A DNA stretch of 64,000 bases from Wurfbainia villosa. Its lineage: Eukaryota; Streptophyta; Magnoliopsida; Zingiberales; Zingiberaceae. Below the pieces are notes generated by a model. The model was not told the origin of the DNA. It did no database searches and worked only from the letters and a program-made list of their open reading frames with translations. The translations under genes and the position numbers were made by a program. Positions 45,440 through 58,826 of the stretch are shown piece after piece. Each line of letters begins with the position of its first letter. Positions within the stretch are counted from its first letter, which is position 1. The DNA is taken from NCBI GenBank assembly GCA_025175895.1, contig CM045998.1, positions 18,027,153 through 18,091,152 on the forward strand, in the 5' to 3' direction.

Positions 45440-45884
45440 TACCAGTCGATTGAGTTATAACCCTAGTCGACTGTTTGAGTTAAACTGAGCTCCTGAGTGT
45501 CATGCACCCAGCCAGTCGACTGGCCAAGCCAATCAGTCGACTGGTAAACTTAAAAATTGAGGTTTAACCCAAGTATAATCCCCTCATACTTGACATTTAC
45601 CCTTAGCCTAGACCTAAGCCTTCTAGCCACTTCCATTAGCCTCATGCCCTTAAGGTCCATCCAATTCCTTCACAACTCCTTCACCCTTCGCGCTAGCCTT
45701 CCATCATTTCCATCAGCTATGTCATACTATTGGGTACCCTTAGCCTATACCTAAGCCTTCAAGCCACTTTCATCAGCCTCAAGCCCTTGGTTCGAGTTCA
45801 CAACTCCTCACCCTTGGCGCTAGCTTTCAAGTGCTTCTATCGGCTAAGTCATGCTAACGAGTCTACCTTTGTTAAGTCTCCAAA

Positions 45885-46250
45885 TTTGGACTTTCGTTGC
45901 CAAGACTATACACTTGGACTTACATGACCAAGACTATAACGTTGGACTTTCCCTTTACCAAATATCCATATTTGAACTTTCACTGCTAAGACTAAACACT
46001 TGGACTTACACGACCAAGACTGTACCCTTGGGCTTTTCATTGCTAAGTATCCATACTTGGACTTTCCCTTGCCAAGACTCCACCCTTGGACTTTTCCTTG
46101 CCAAGTATCCATACTTGGACTTCTCCACTGTCAAGACTCCAATCTTGGACTTTTCCATTGCCAAGCATCCATACTTGAACTTTCCTTTGCCAAGAATCCA
46201 TTTTTGGACTTCCCTTGCCAAGTCTCCAAACTTGGACTTCTACTCGAGTC
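45885..46250 (-). repeat. hairpin minisatellite in LTR K
   Basis: Best example of co-varying arms: CCAAGTAT..ATACTTGG, CCAAGA..TCTTGG and AAAT..ATTT in neighbouring units. Open frames crossing the array are repeat artefacts. Confidence 0.85.
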
Positions 46251-46280
46251 TCACTTGAGTTTGGTCTATAGGGACCATGA

Positions 46281-49200
46281 TGTGTGCTAGAGGGGGTGAA
46301 TAGTGATTTTTCGCTCTCGCGATCGATTACGTTCATGCTCGTCTACAACAATGTTAGCACAATGGAAATACAAATATATGAAGATAAAATATGAGACAAG
46401 CACACAACGATTTAACGTGGTTCATAACCCTAGTTTCTACTCCACAATTGAGTTCTAGAGTGAGCTCTAGAGATGTACACCACCACTAATAAAATTCTCC
46501 TTTTCAGTATGACATCAGAGGTGGAGAAACCTCTTACAATAAGTGTTTACAACAATAACAACATGATATAATCAAAAATGAAATACAAAAGTAAATACAA
46601 GTAAAGAATACTTTGCAAAAAATTGCTTGCACTTTGGTTGCTTTGGGATGCCTTTGAAGACCTGAAATGCAGTAGCACTTCGCCTCAAAATAGCTCTAGA
46701 ACCGCTTTTGAAATACTCCATCTCAAGGTCCATTTAAAGCATATTGCTGGCTGATTTCGTGCCTGATAGTCGACTGCCAAAAGACACCAGTCGACTGCTC
46801 ATCTATCCGTTGTATCACAATGGACTAATCCACGTTGACATTCTATCTAATGAATACCCTCGTAGTCGACTTCCCTTACCAGTAGTCGACTGCCCAATTG
46901 ACTACCAAAGCTTCTGTGCTCGTGTCCACCACCACCAATCGATTGCCCATCATTGACAATTGACTACGTGGACCAACTGACTGGTATAACACACTAGTCG
47001 ACTGCCAAGGCACAATAAGCAGTCGAGTCTCAGTCGACTACTCTGCCAGTCGACTGGGTCATAACTCCAATTAACTAATCGAGTCAACTAGGACTCTCAA
47101 GTACTGAACACTCGACCAATCGACTGACCAATATTACTAGTAGACTAGTAAACCTCAAACATGAGGTTTAACCCAAGTATAATCCCTTCATACTTGATCG
47201 ACCACCCTTAGTCTAGACTTAAGCATTCTAGCCACTGTATGGAATCCTATGCGATAAACAATAAAATCACAGCGGAAAAAAGATCCCTTTAGCGATCCAT
47301 GTTAAAGAAAACTCATACAAGTTTAGATCTATAAAGCACTATCTTATAGGTATAGCTTTGATGTGTGCCCTTAGCTTATCCCGCTTGTATAAGGTCCGTC
47401 GATTCTCTTGCACGTTCAAGTGTCCGTGTCTCTATGCGTATCCACACGAACATGCCATTCATCTCATGAACTCACACTTTGGAGGAGAAGATTGTGCTAG
47501 CAACCCCCTTCACAAGAAGGTTTCGACCAAGCAAGAGGATAAGAAGATGAAGAGCAACAACTCACCTCTCTCATAGAGAATAACACCCATGACCTTTTAT
47601 ATACATCCCATGAATACCAAAGGTTTTGCATCCCTTTGTATTCCACCTTAATGCATGATTAATCTACATTAATCATGCATGATGATTCTAAATCCATTCA
47701 TCTTCTTCAACCTAATTTGAGTCTAACTCAAGTTTCGGCCAACCAATGAGTCTAACTCAATTCAGCCCAATCAATGAGTCTAACTCAATGATTCCAATTA
47801 ATAGCCTAATGGTTCATTTAGTCAAACTAAATTGAACCCATCTCCAAAGCAACATGTTCTTTGTGTGTGACCCTATAGGTTTTCGTAACATTGGTAATGT
47901 CTCTAAACCACTTTAGACACATAAGCAATGAGCGGCATCTAGCAATGCATCATTGCTTACCAAGTTACAAGAAAGTCGAGATCCGACCTAATCTTTCCAT
48001 GACTACTATAATGTATGACCTTGTCCTTCTATTCTCGATATCTAGATTGATCAATGAGACATAGACCGTGTCATCCTTTTATCAATCTTTGTGTTTCTTG
48101 ATTCCTAAGTAGACTCACTCAAACAAATGAGCTCAATATCTTATATTGACTCATTTGAGTATGGTCATGCATTTCGTGGTCCTACTCTATCAAGGGGCCT
48201 AAAGATATTACTCCCATTATATGGGAGGGATATATCTTATCTACATCACTCACATCCCTCCGTATAATTTGTTACATACCCAGTGATCGCCTTTTTAGTC
48301 CACCATGTTATGGGTGATGTTTGACGATACGAAAGTACATAACTTCTTATGTAGGAAACCGTAGTGATTTCAGGTCTAAGGACTATTCATACTAATAGTC
48401 ATATGAGAAAGTTTATGACACTCATATAACAATCCATGAAACTTTCTCATGGCGGATCAATTCAGTATATATTCTCCAATATATACTCATGTGTCAACGT
48501 GATATCACATATCAATGACTTGTGAGATCAAGTCATCAATTGACCTACATTCTAATCTCAATGCATTAATACTGCCCTTGTATATTAATGCTTGACTAGG
48601 AATATCTAAGAATAGTATCCTCTACAGTCTCTCACAATCAATTTTACCAATTGATGTGCTGTAGATAAGAATCTATTTTCTAGGACATTATTATATTTAT
48701 TCATCTGGCACAAGCATAAAGTAAATATAATAATCAAATTTTGCCTTTTTATTAATAAAATATGATACAAAAAGTCCCTAGTCAATCATCATATAATTGG
48801 CTCTAGGGCTTACTACTAACAACCACCTCCATCAACCTCACACTCTCAGGGTCTATCCGAGTCCTCCATGACTCCTTCACCCTTCGCGTTAGCCTTCAAG
48901 TGCTTCCATCAGCTATGTCATACTAACCGGATCTCCTTTGCTAATAGACCACGCCTTCGGGACTTCTCCATTGCCAAGACTACACACTTGAACTTTCACT
49001 GCCAAGACTACACACTTGGACTTATATGGCCAAGACTACACTCTTGGACTTTTTCCTTTGCCAAATATCCAAATTTAGACTTTCACATTAAGACTACACC
49101 TTGAGACTTATGTGACCAAGACTACACCCTTGGACTTTTCAATTGCCTAGTATCCATACTTGGACTTTCCCTTGCAAAAACTTCACCCTTTGACTTTTCC

Positions 49201-49673
49201 TATTGCCAAGTATCCATACTTAGACTTCTCCATGCCAAGTATCCAAACTTGGACTTCCCCTTGAGTCTCACTCGAGGCTGGTCAACCTTAACCCGAGGTT
49301 TGATTGCTCCAACAATCTCCCTCAAATGACTTTGGATATCCTAATCATCCACTAGTCATAGGTCAACATATAGTCAAACTATATCCAACCATATTTACAA
49401 ACATCAAAATATTACTCAAGTCCCTTGAGTCTGGTCAACATTGACCCAGGGCCTATTCCACCAACATTGTCAACCTTGATCTGAGGCCGATTGCTCCAAC
49501 AATTTCCTCCATGACAATCTCTGTCTTATGACCCTAGATATTCCAATCATTCACTAGTCATATGGTCAATATATGGCCAAACCCATATTGTCAAACCCAT
49601 TGTTAAATATCAAAATCCTACTCAAGTTGCACTCGAATCTGGTCAATCGTGACCTGAGTCGATTGCACTAATA
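46281..49673 (-). mobile_element. LTR H with iterated U3 ends, holding solo LTR P
   Basis: Plus-strand start TGTGTGCTAGAGGGGG (U5 end), end GCACTAATA (degenerate GCACCAACA). AGTCGACT sites at 46768-47150. The hairpin array lies at 48940-49265. The LTR-start sequence occurs four times, with CCAACA or its variant ending at 49314, 49466, 49501 and 49673. It is inserted in the U3 of K. Confidence 0.7.
47236..48821 (-). mobile_element. Solo LTR P, about 1.6 kb
   Basis: Opens TGTATGG and ends CTAACA. Flanks GCCAC (47231-47235) and ACCAC (48822-48826) differ at one base, and the H sequence continues across. No coding domain. A family different from C and C'. The minus-strand 5' end reads TGTTAGTAGTAAGCCC. 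Confidence 0.8.
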
Positions 49674-50689
49674 ATCTCCCTATATTTTATGACAATACCT
49701 TTAAGTTAGGCTATAACATAAGCTCAACTTGACTCTTCTTATGCCAAGGCATAATGAAGGTTTACCTAATTTAAACCCTCATTTCTTTCCCTTTGGTATA
49801 CATAAAAAATCCTACTAAGGTTTTCAATGTCTCATCTCCCCATGAGATCCCTCATTCTCCTCCTTGGTTCAAGATCATCTTATATGCCTTCACTCTTCTT
49901 AGTGATACAACTATTATTACTAAATGAGAGGCAATCCTTCATACTCCCCCTTTTTTACCTTCATCCATCATCCCTTGATGAACAAACTCTCCCTAAAGGC
50001 TTACTCCCCCTTGACCATTGCATCAACAATGTCCTTGGAGAGTTCCTAAGCCTATAGGAAATCTAAACCATAAAAAATAAGGGTAAAAGTTTAAACTTGA
50101 ACTTTAACCTCTCTTAAAATTTGATTCTTCACCCTAATTAACTCTCCTATTCATTTCCAATGAATAGCTCACCCTTCCAATGATTCTCTAAGAATATCAT
50201 AGGGTTAGGATAGATTAGGGTGCCTAGGAGTGTTGATAACTAGCTAAAAAACCCTTGTTCAATCAAAATCAGACATAGCAGTCAACTCTGTCAGTGACAA
50301 GTCGACTTCCATTACCATGAGTCGACTGCCTATATGCAGCAGTCGACTGAAGTCTAATTTTCTAGAAATCAGACTTTTAGTTTGAAATTCAGAAATGCAT
50401 AAATAATTCTATAGTTTTCAAAAAAATCATGAAATTTCATATGCATTACTTATACTAAATACAATGAATGGAAAATACTTTTATATGAAAATACCCATTA
50501 ATTTGAAAGATTGATACAAAGTTTAAAACCATTGAAAACTTTAATATTTTTGCCTAATTTGTATCAACATTCTCAATGGTGATTGTTATCAAAAGATAGA
50601 TTTCACCAAGATTTTTTAAAATGATTTTAACAATATTTTTAAACCTCAGTTTCAATCATTGTTTATGGGCTAAGTATACATGACTTGTA
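49674..50689 (-). other. 3' internal remnant of element H
   Basis: Matches the 3' untranslated region of A in reverse, including CTCCCCC blocks and three AGTCGACT sites (50280-50350). No ORF. It ends abruptly where the LTR of element G starts. Confidence 0.65.
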
Positions 50690-52364
50690 TGTCGGTGCAA
50701 TCAACCTAGATCACGATTGACCATACTCGAGTAGGGTTTTGATGTTTGATAATGGGTTGACAATGGGTTGACCATTGTTTGACAATATGAGTTTGACAAT
50801 ATGTTGATCATATGATAAGTGTATGTTTGGGATATCTAAAGGAATATGGGAAAGATTATTTGAGGAAGATTGTTGGAGTAATTAAATCTTAGGTCAAGGT
50901 TGACCAAACTCGAGTGAAACTTAAGGATAAGTCCAAGAATGGTCTTGGCATGAAAAGTTCAAGCATGGTCTTGGTATGTAAGTCCAAGTTTGGATACTTG
51001 GCATGAAAAGTCCAAGTATAATCTTGGCATAGAAGTCCAAGTTTGGATACTTGGCAAAGAAAAAGTCCAAGGGTGTAGTCTTGGCCATGTAAGTCTAGGT
51101 GTGTAGTCTTAGCGGTGAAAGTCCAAGCATTGAGGCTTGGCAATCGGAAAGTCCAAGGGTGTAGTCTTTGCGACATAAGTCCAAACATGTGATCTTGGTG
51201 ACGTAACTCTAAGTAGATCTTGGCAAAGATGTTCAAGGGTGAGGTTTTGATAGTGTAAAGTTCAAGCATGTATTCTTGGCGGCATAAGTCCAAATGAACA
51301 TTAGCAAAAGAGACTCAGTTAGCATGACATAGATGATGGAAGCACTTGAAGGCTAACGCGAAGGGTGAAGGAGTCGTGGAGAACTTAGATGCACCTTGAG
51401 GGTGTGTGGTTGATAGAGGTAGTTATAAGGCTTAGGTCTAGGCTAAGGGTGCTCGATGAAGTATGAGAAGATCATACTTAGGTTAAATATCTTATTTGAG
51501 GACCAGTCGACTGGCCAACTGCATGACACTTGGGAGCCTAGTTTGACTCGAGCAGTCAATTAAGATTATGACCAGTCGATTGAGGCTCGACTTCTTCTGT
51601 GGATCTAGAAGTTGACTGTAAGAGTTTGACAGTCAACTGCTAGCGTTGAGCAGTCGACTGGTCATAGGTGGCCAGAGCACAAAATGTATGGTAGTCGTCT
51701 GGTTAGTTGACTACTGGCTTGGCAATCAACTGCTGGTAAGGGTAGTCGACTGCTAGGGTGTCCGTTGGAGTAATCCAATGTGGATTAGTCCATTGTGAGA
51801 CAATGGATAGGTGAGCAGTTGACTGTGCATTTTGGTAGTCAACTGTTAAGCAAAAATCTAGCTCGATGTAGGTTATAAAAGAAGTTTGAGTTGGAGAATT
51901 TAGTAGCCATTTTTGGGCCGATTTTGAAAGGGAAATGTTATTGCATTTTAGACCTTCAAGAGCAATCCAAAGCAACCAACAAGCAAACAATCAAAAGTTG
52001 CCTTTGTAAAGTTTTCTTTACTTATTATTGTATTTGCTTCTTGTATTTGGTTGTAGTTTATTGTTTATTATTGTAAACATCTTGTAAGAGGTTTCTCCAC
52101 CTTCAGAGTGTTTTTCGAGAAGGAGAAGTTTGTTAGTGGTGGTGTATATTACTAGAGCTCACTATAGAGCTCGATCATGGAGTAAGAACTAGGGTTCCGA
52201 ATCACGTTAAATCATTCTTGTCTTGTGTTGTGTGTTGTATATTTGTATTTGTTTTTGTATTCCACTATGCTAACTTGTGTAGACAAGACCACACAAACAT
52301 GATCGAATCGAGGAAATTGAGAATCGCTATTCACCCCCTCTAGCATACCAAACGATCCCTGACA
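50690..52364 (+). repeat. Element G 5' LTR
   Basis: Starts TGTCGGTGCAAT, ends CCCTGACA. A second LTR-start sequence TGTTGGAG lies at 50871, exactly 181 bases on, the same spacing as in A. Hairpin array about 50925-51300; AGTCGACT-type sites 51503-51845; U5 box near 52328. Confidence 0.88.
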
Positions 52365-52366
52365 AG

Positions 52367-52378
52367 TGGTATTAGAGA
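52367..52378 (+). other. Element G primer-binding site, degenerate
   Basis: TGGTATTAGAGA, two mismatches, directly after the LTR. Confidence 0.8.
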
Positions 52379-53599
52379 GGGTCACTCTTCAAGGATTAAC
52401 AACCGAGGGAGCAAAGAGCTAGAGGTTGAAGAGAAGATGGATCTAAGGGATGAATTTGGCTATGACACTCGGATCTCTTCATCATTTGACCGAGAAGATT
52501 TTTCAGCATGGAGGGAAAGGATGGAGACCTTCTTGATGATGAACATAGAGGATTGGTTCATCATCATGGATGGATTTGAACCTGTCATGGACAAGAAGGG
52601 AGGACTCCTCAAAATCAAGAAATTAAATGGACCAAGGAGCAATGCCAAAAATTTAAGACCGATTTTAAGATAACAAAACTTCTAACTAATTTAATTTATG
52701 ATGATATTATGTAAAAATTAGGTGAAGTTAGGGATGCTAAGGAAATATGAAGCAAATTGGTAGAGCTCCATGAAAAACCTTCACCGACACTGGTAGAGGA
52801 GGAGTCTAAGGAAGAGTGCCCCACATCTCAAGCTCATGAAGACTCGGAAGTTGAGAGGTGCTCAACATCTAAAGAGGAAGAATCATCATCATACTCTCTA
52901 GAGCTTGAAGAATCATAGGTTAAGAGATGCTCAAAGTCTAAGGTAGAAGAAGTCTTAGAAGCCTCCACTTCAAGGATTGAGGGGCAGGATAGAGCTTCAA
53001 CACCAGAACAAGAAGAGGAACCTTCCACATCCTGGAGAAGTGAAGAACAAGCTCAAGACCCATCCATAGATAACTCAAGCACTTTTCATAAAAACAAAAT
53101 TCATATAATATACTTTGAGTGTAGGGAACATGGGCATTACAAGAGTAAATATCCAAAATTAGCTAAGAAGGTTCCCATGGCACCTAAAGTGAAAGACAAG
53201 TCAAAGGAGGCCGAAGCCCCATTTTGCAAGAGCAATGAACATATAGTATGCTTTAAATGCAATCAAAAAGAGCATTACTAAAGCCAATGCCCGAGGGGGA
53301 GAAACTCAACCAAGGACATGAGAGAAGCATCACATGTAGGGGGAGCTAAAGCAAATCCTAAGACATATCTTAATAATGTTCTTAATTTATGTAATGATAG
53401 AAAACATGTTAGGAATGATTTTAATTTACTTGCAATTGTTAATGATCATAAGAAGCATACTAGTAGTAAGCCTAAGGATCAATCTAGAAATAAGTATTTT
53501 TGTTTCGGTGCTAAACATTGTAATATTATGGTTATGGACAAGACCTTACCTAAGGATAAGAATAACCTAGGAAATAATCCCAAGAAAAGTAGACATATG

Positions 53600-54663
53600 T
53601 GTTGGATCGAGAAGCGTCGCTAGAGGGGGGGGGGGTGAATAGCGATCGTAAATCTTTTCTTTTTCGTTCGTTCGATACGCGAAGTAAGCACAGTGGAAAA
53701 TAAATGAACACGTTTATTTTACTTGGTTCACAACCCAGCGGTTGCTACTCCAAGGCCCTATCGGTCCTAGACCGCGTACGGAGGGCAAAGCACTATAACG
53801 TCTCTTCCTCGTTGGAGGTAGGAGACAACGATCACAAAACCGAATATACAAGGATGAGGCAACAAGCCTACCTCACCTCGTTATGAAGAAAAACAAAGAA
53901 TACAATATCAAAAATATTACTTGATTCTGCTGCCGACGAAGAAGATCGAAACTTGACGTCGCGTCGGCGTTATGACGATGTTGGAGCGTTGGCGTTGTAG
54001 AAGCACTTGATGAATAAACTTGATGTAATTTTGGAGTTGGAATCCTCCTCCTTTTATAGACTTTGGCCTCTGAATTTGTCTCCTTTTTTTTTGGAACGGA
54101 TCACGAAGTTGTCCAAATTTTATCGCTGGCGGTCGCTACAAACGTTATCCGCTTTGACCTGCGCAAAGGTAGTCGCCGCCATCACCGATTGATGCCTCTC
54201 ATCACCGATCGATGTCTCTCATCACCAATCGATAATACGATCGCCTAATGTCCGAATGATCACACCGCCACTTCCCTGCAGTAAGGGGTTAGCTCGGAAA
54301 ATGATAAATGCGACGGTTTCTAACCGTCCGATCTCGACCTAGACCTTCCACAGGAAGTCTTAGTTGGATCGTCGCCTAAGGTCATCCCCGTAAAGAGGAC
54401 ACAACCTTACCATCTCTCACTCACACTTACTAATTTGTAGCTCTCGCTTCCGGCCTTCCACTCGATTCCTTCGGCTCCCTCCGAAGTCACTCGAGTGTCG
54501 CTCGACTACCGCGGCTTCCTCCGGGTGTCGCTAGCCTTCAGCTCTAGATTTAGTACTTTTCTGCACACTCGATTTAGCTCGTGAGATAACGATGTAAACT
54601 TAACTTTGTGTCTTTGCCATAATCAAAACATAGGTTCGCTTATCTGGTGCCCCTGCACCAACA
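53600..54663 (-). repeat. Element M 3' LTR
   Basis: TGTTGGATCG to CACCAACA; TATA box 54052-54058; C/G tract of the U5 box at 53622-53633. Palindrome-site region 54170-54245 differs from the 5' LTR. Confidence 0.9.
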
Positions 54664-55511
54664 ATCTCCCCCTTTTTGATCTATGGTAAACCAACACAAA
54701 GTTAAGGGAAATTAAAGCATAAAACAAGTATAGTAAATGATGAATGCCATTTTCAAAAACTCCCCTTTAACCAAAACTCCCCCTTAACCCTAGGTGAGTT
54801 TTGAAAGAGATACTTTAGTTCAAAATTAAATAAAAATTAAATAAATTTTGTGTTACTCCCCCTTAACTTTCGCTCTTCTCCCCCTTTTGCCATAAATCAA
54901 AACAAATGTTGGGGTTTGTTATGTAAAAATGAAGTTTGTTATATAAAATAGGGGTTTAAAGACAATATGGTATATGCATGCATCAAGATAAATCAACTAT
55001 GAGTCCAAACATGCGTCTAACAATAGTTAGATAGATTGGTTCGAGGTGTGTCTCTCTGCACCAATAATCTAAAGGTTTATAATATAACCCTTAGGGTTAG
55101 TTTGCTTTCCCCCTTAGTCAAATATATGAAGTATAAGAGATGTAGGAGGCGCTAAACTTTGGCCTAAAGAGTCATTAAGTACAATAGTTGAGAAAATAAG
55201 TAGTATTTTGAAGATTGTTTTAAGTTTATTTCAATTATCCTTAACATCTCACCCATTCTATGTGTCTCAGAATTTGTTCACCTTATATGTTTTGTGAGAT
55301 GATTTTAAATTGATTAAAGATAGTCAACCTTGGGTTAGATTCGGATTTAACCTTTAGATCGTTAAGTAACTTTTCGAGAAACTGGCTTCCAGGTCGTGGC
55401 GAGGCACAGGGGCCTTCTTTGATCGGACCAACGACCACTTCCTTAGACAAAGCCAAATTCAAGAAAATATCACTTAAGTCACTTAGGGTTACTTCCTGGT
55501 CTAACTAGTTT

Positions 55512-55634
55512 AGGATACGGCGAGGTAGCTTCAGCTAGTTCCACTCGGTCAAGTGCACCAAGCTAGATACGCCTTATCTAGCCTGAATACACGAGACTTT
55601 GTTTCCCTAACGTACTATCATCTCACCGCGTCCT
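55512..55634 (-). ncRNA. cloverleaf-like conserved fold, element M copy
   Basis: Closing stem AGGACGCGGTGAG with CTCGCCGTATCCT, one base changed relative to B but still able to pair as G-U. Length 123, same as D and B. Confidence 0.55.
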
Positions 55635-55716
55635 GATACTATGTTGTCAAGAGTTGACTAACTATTTTTCCTATCTATCCATTCTAAAAATTAAAGTAAA
55701 ATATTCAATGATTTTG

Positions 55717-57233
55717 CTAAGTAAGCGGGTATACTATTTTAGTGTTAGCTCCCCCTAGATCATTGAACCAATATGGTCTATTCAAATAATGAACTTGATC
55801 CTGAGGAATCCAATACTTATTAGTCCTTATATGTGAGTTCAATAAAATCTTTGGGACCCATGCTTGGACTCTTTGATGACTACGATTTACGATAGACATA
55901 TATGACCTATTCATAGTCGTTGACCTAAATCCGAGTCCGGCTTTGTTTTACACTGCTCTTTGGGTTCCAAGTAGTCGATTAAGGTTCTTAGATCCCAACG
56001 TGAACCTTTCCAACCTAGCCTCAACCTCTTGAACTTGGTCTTTCAAGAGAGAATTCTCCTCCTCAAGTTTTTCAATTTGAGTTGAGTTTCCCTCTTGAAC
56101 TTGACTAGTTGAAGGGGTTAGAGTAGCCTCTTGCTTGAGGGTTTCAACCTCCTCAAGTAACGACTCAACCCTAGACTCAGACTTAGTTAATTTCCTATTA
56201 AACATTTTAATTGTATTGTAAAGCGTATGAATTAGTGAGCGGCTAACCTTAATTTTCTCTTTTGGTCCGGCTTTGAGTTGCTTCTCGAAGTAGTCTTCGA
56301 GTTCGGAGTCGGTGTTGTAATTGGATTCGGACTCTGACTCGGACTCTTTGGGTCTTGCCATGCATGCTATGCCGCTGCCTTCTTCGTTGTCCCATATTGC
56401 ATGAAAAGCCTTCTTTCGATTTGATTTGAATTGTGCCCTCTTTTGATTCTTTAGTAGACGATCTTCCGCACTACGTTCACTATTGCTTCCACCTTTTCCG
56501 ATTCGGACTCCGATTCGTCTTCGGGTTCGAGTTCATCTACTTGCCTAGTAGGTGGCTTGCTTCTTTGTCCTGCAAGTAGAGCAATACCTCTCTCGGTCCG
56601 GACCACGTTAGTTTGCTCGTGAAGTTCAAACTCGGAAAATAATTCGTCTAACCTAAGTTTCGAAAGATCCTTAGAGACCTTATAGACATCAACCATGGAT
56701 GCCCACAAGGTAGTCCTAGGGAAAGCATTTAAAGCGTACCTTATAAGGTCCCGGTTCTCTATGGCTTGCCCGATCGAGTGAAGACCGTTGACGATGTCTT
56801 GGATCCGCGCATGTAATTGGGTGGCGGTCTCGCGATCCTGCATCTTTAGATTGTACAATTTATTTAAAAGTAAATCTCTTTTACATACCTTAGCATCGGG
56901 CATCCCTTCGTGTAGATCAATCAATTTGTTCCAGAGGTCTTTGGCGCTAATGAATGGACCGATGCGGTTGAGCTCCTCCTTGGACAAGCCACATTGTAAT
57001 ATTTGGGTTGCTCTTGCATCGGCTTCGATTTGCCTCTTGGTTGCATTTGTCCACTTGTTGAAATCCAAGGGCTCTCCTTGATCATTGGTGGGTAGAGCAA
57101 AGCCGGTTTGGATTATTATCCAAGTCTCGACTTGTGTTTTCAAGAAACACTCCATCCGACCTTTCCAATAACGGAAATCATCTCCGTTAAAGAACGGAGG
57201 TTGGGTGGTGCTATATCCCTCAATGTGAGCCAT
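55717..57233 (-). pseudogene. gag: Element M gag pseudogene
   Basis: ATG 57233 gives MAHIEGY. The N-terminal two thirds are open to about 56451 with YWKGRMECFLKTQ and a helical domain. A frame change follows near 56370-56450, exactly where D has its zinc knuckle; here no CCHC motif is left. The coiled-coil part is open at 56361-55948, then a stop replaces tyrosine, and the tail (QVHYLNRPYWFN) ends at 55717. Very similar to D gag otherwise. It may still make an N-terminal capsid fragment of about 260 residues. Confidence 0.85.
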
Positions 57234-57715
57234 TAAGTATCTTGCAAAACACAAATAAAAACCAAAGGGAATTCCAAGACTTGGTCTTGGATTAGTAGTG
57301 TGGGAAATAAATAGGAAATAAACAGAATTAAATGAGAAAAATAAAAAACTAACAAAAACTAACAACTTACGACCTTCGATGCCTCCAAAAGGGTACTAGA
57401 CGTTAGATTTTGGGGCTGGAAATGGCTTGTTACAAGGGTAAACCCTGGTAAAAAATGTAGATCTCTCAGAGAGCTTTGATTTGGTACGTAGATCGTTATG
57501 TGAGTCCACTTGTGCGAAAAGTTATGGCCCTTTTACCGTCGGCTACTCCAAGAGAGAAAAACTTGCAAGCACACAACCAAAAGAAACGTACTAAGACTTC
57601 GTCTTGGATTAGTAGTGTGGGAGGAAAAAGACCTAAAAAAAAATACGAATCGAAAAATACGAGTAGAAAACCAAAACGTGCTAGATCGGTGGTTTCACCA
57701 AATCTGAGCGCCCCC

Positions 57716-57727
57716 GCTCTGATACCA
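57716..57727 (-). other. Element M primer-binding site
   Basis: Minus strand TGGTATCAGAGC next to the 5' LTR. Confidence 0.95.
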
Positions 57728-57729
57728 AT

Positions 57730-58826
57730 TGTTGGATCGAGAAGCGTCGCTAGAGGGGGGGGGGGGTGAATAGCGACCGTAAATCTTTTCTTTTTCGTTC
57801 GTTTGATACGCGAAGTAAGCACAGTGGAAAATAAATGAACACGTTTATTTTACTTAGTTCACAACCCAGCGATTGCTACTCCAAGGCCCTATCGGTCCTA
57901 GACCGTGTACGGAGGGCAAAGCACTATAACGTCTCCTCCTCGTTGGAGGTAGGAGACAACGATCACAAAACCGAATATATGAGGATGAGACAACAAGCCT
58001 ACCTCATCTCGTTATGAAGAAAAACAAAGAATACAATATCAAAAATATTACTTGATTCTGCTGTCGACGAAGAAGATCGAAACTTGACGTCGCATCGGCG
58101 TTATGATGATGTTGGAGCGTTGGCATTGTAGGAGCACTTGATGAATAAACTTGATGTAATTTTGGAGTTGGAATCCTTCTCCTTTTATAGACTTTGACCT
58201 CTGAATTTGTCTCCTTTTTTTTTGGAACGGATCACGAAGTTGTCCAAATTTTATCGCGAAGTGGCCGCGTCAAACGTTATTCGTTTTGACCTAGCGCAAA
58301 GGCTGAGTCGTCGCCATCAGTCGACTGATGCCTCTCATCGATCCGATGATGATCGATCGATGCCTCTCATCAAGCCCGATAACGATCGCGCCTAATGTCC
58401 TGATCATGCCCGCCACCGCCACTTCCTGTAGTAAGGGGTTAGCTCGGAAAATGATAAATGCGACGATTTCTAACCGTCCGATCTCAACCTAGACCTTCCA
58501 CAGGAAGTCTTAGTTGGATCGTCGCCTAAGGTCATCCCCGTAAAGAGGACACGACCTTACCATCTCTTACTCACACGAGCTTACCTCGATACTTAATTTG
58601 TAGCTCTCGCTTCCGGCCTTCCACTCGATTCCTTCGGCTCCCTCCGAAGTCACTCGAGTGTCGCCCGACTACCGCGGCTTCCTCCGGGTGTCGCTAGCCT
58701 TCAGCTCTAGCTTTAGTACTTTTCTGCACACTCGATTTAGCTCGTGAGATAACGATGTAAATTTAACTTTGTGTCTTTGCCATAATCAAAACATAGGTTC
58801 GATTATCTGGTGCCCCTGCACCAACA
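57730..58826 (-). repeat. Element M 5' LTR
   Basis: 1097 bases, close match to 53600-54663. TATA box 58183-58189. One intact CAGTCGACTG at about 58318; the other expected sites are scrambled (58335-58415). Confidence 0.9.

Larger units (their letters stand above)
42499..46280 (-). mobile_element. LTR K, copia-type, interrupted by C' and truncated by H
   Basis: Plus strand opens TGTTGGGGACCG, related to the 5' LTR of G in reverse. U5 box near 42520, AGTCGACT sites at 42990-43265 and 45425-45545, hairpin array at 45885-46250. It stops inside U3 at 46280, where LTR H begins. Its left neighbour is the gypsy protease region; a possible target site CAAGC is at 42494-42498, with the partner not found. 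Confidence 0.75.
53600..58826 (-). mobile_element. Element M: pol-less copia element, about 5.2 kb
   Basis: Minus-strand element, LTRs 57730-58826 (5') and 53600-54663 (3'), perfect target duplication ATATG at 53595-53599 and 58827-58831. Inside: primer site, gag (57233-55717), cloverleaf fold (55634-55512), CATCTCAC hairpin, purine tract. There is no room for pol: only about 1 kb separates gag from the 3' LTR. Same family as B. Confidence 0.93.
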
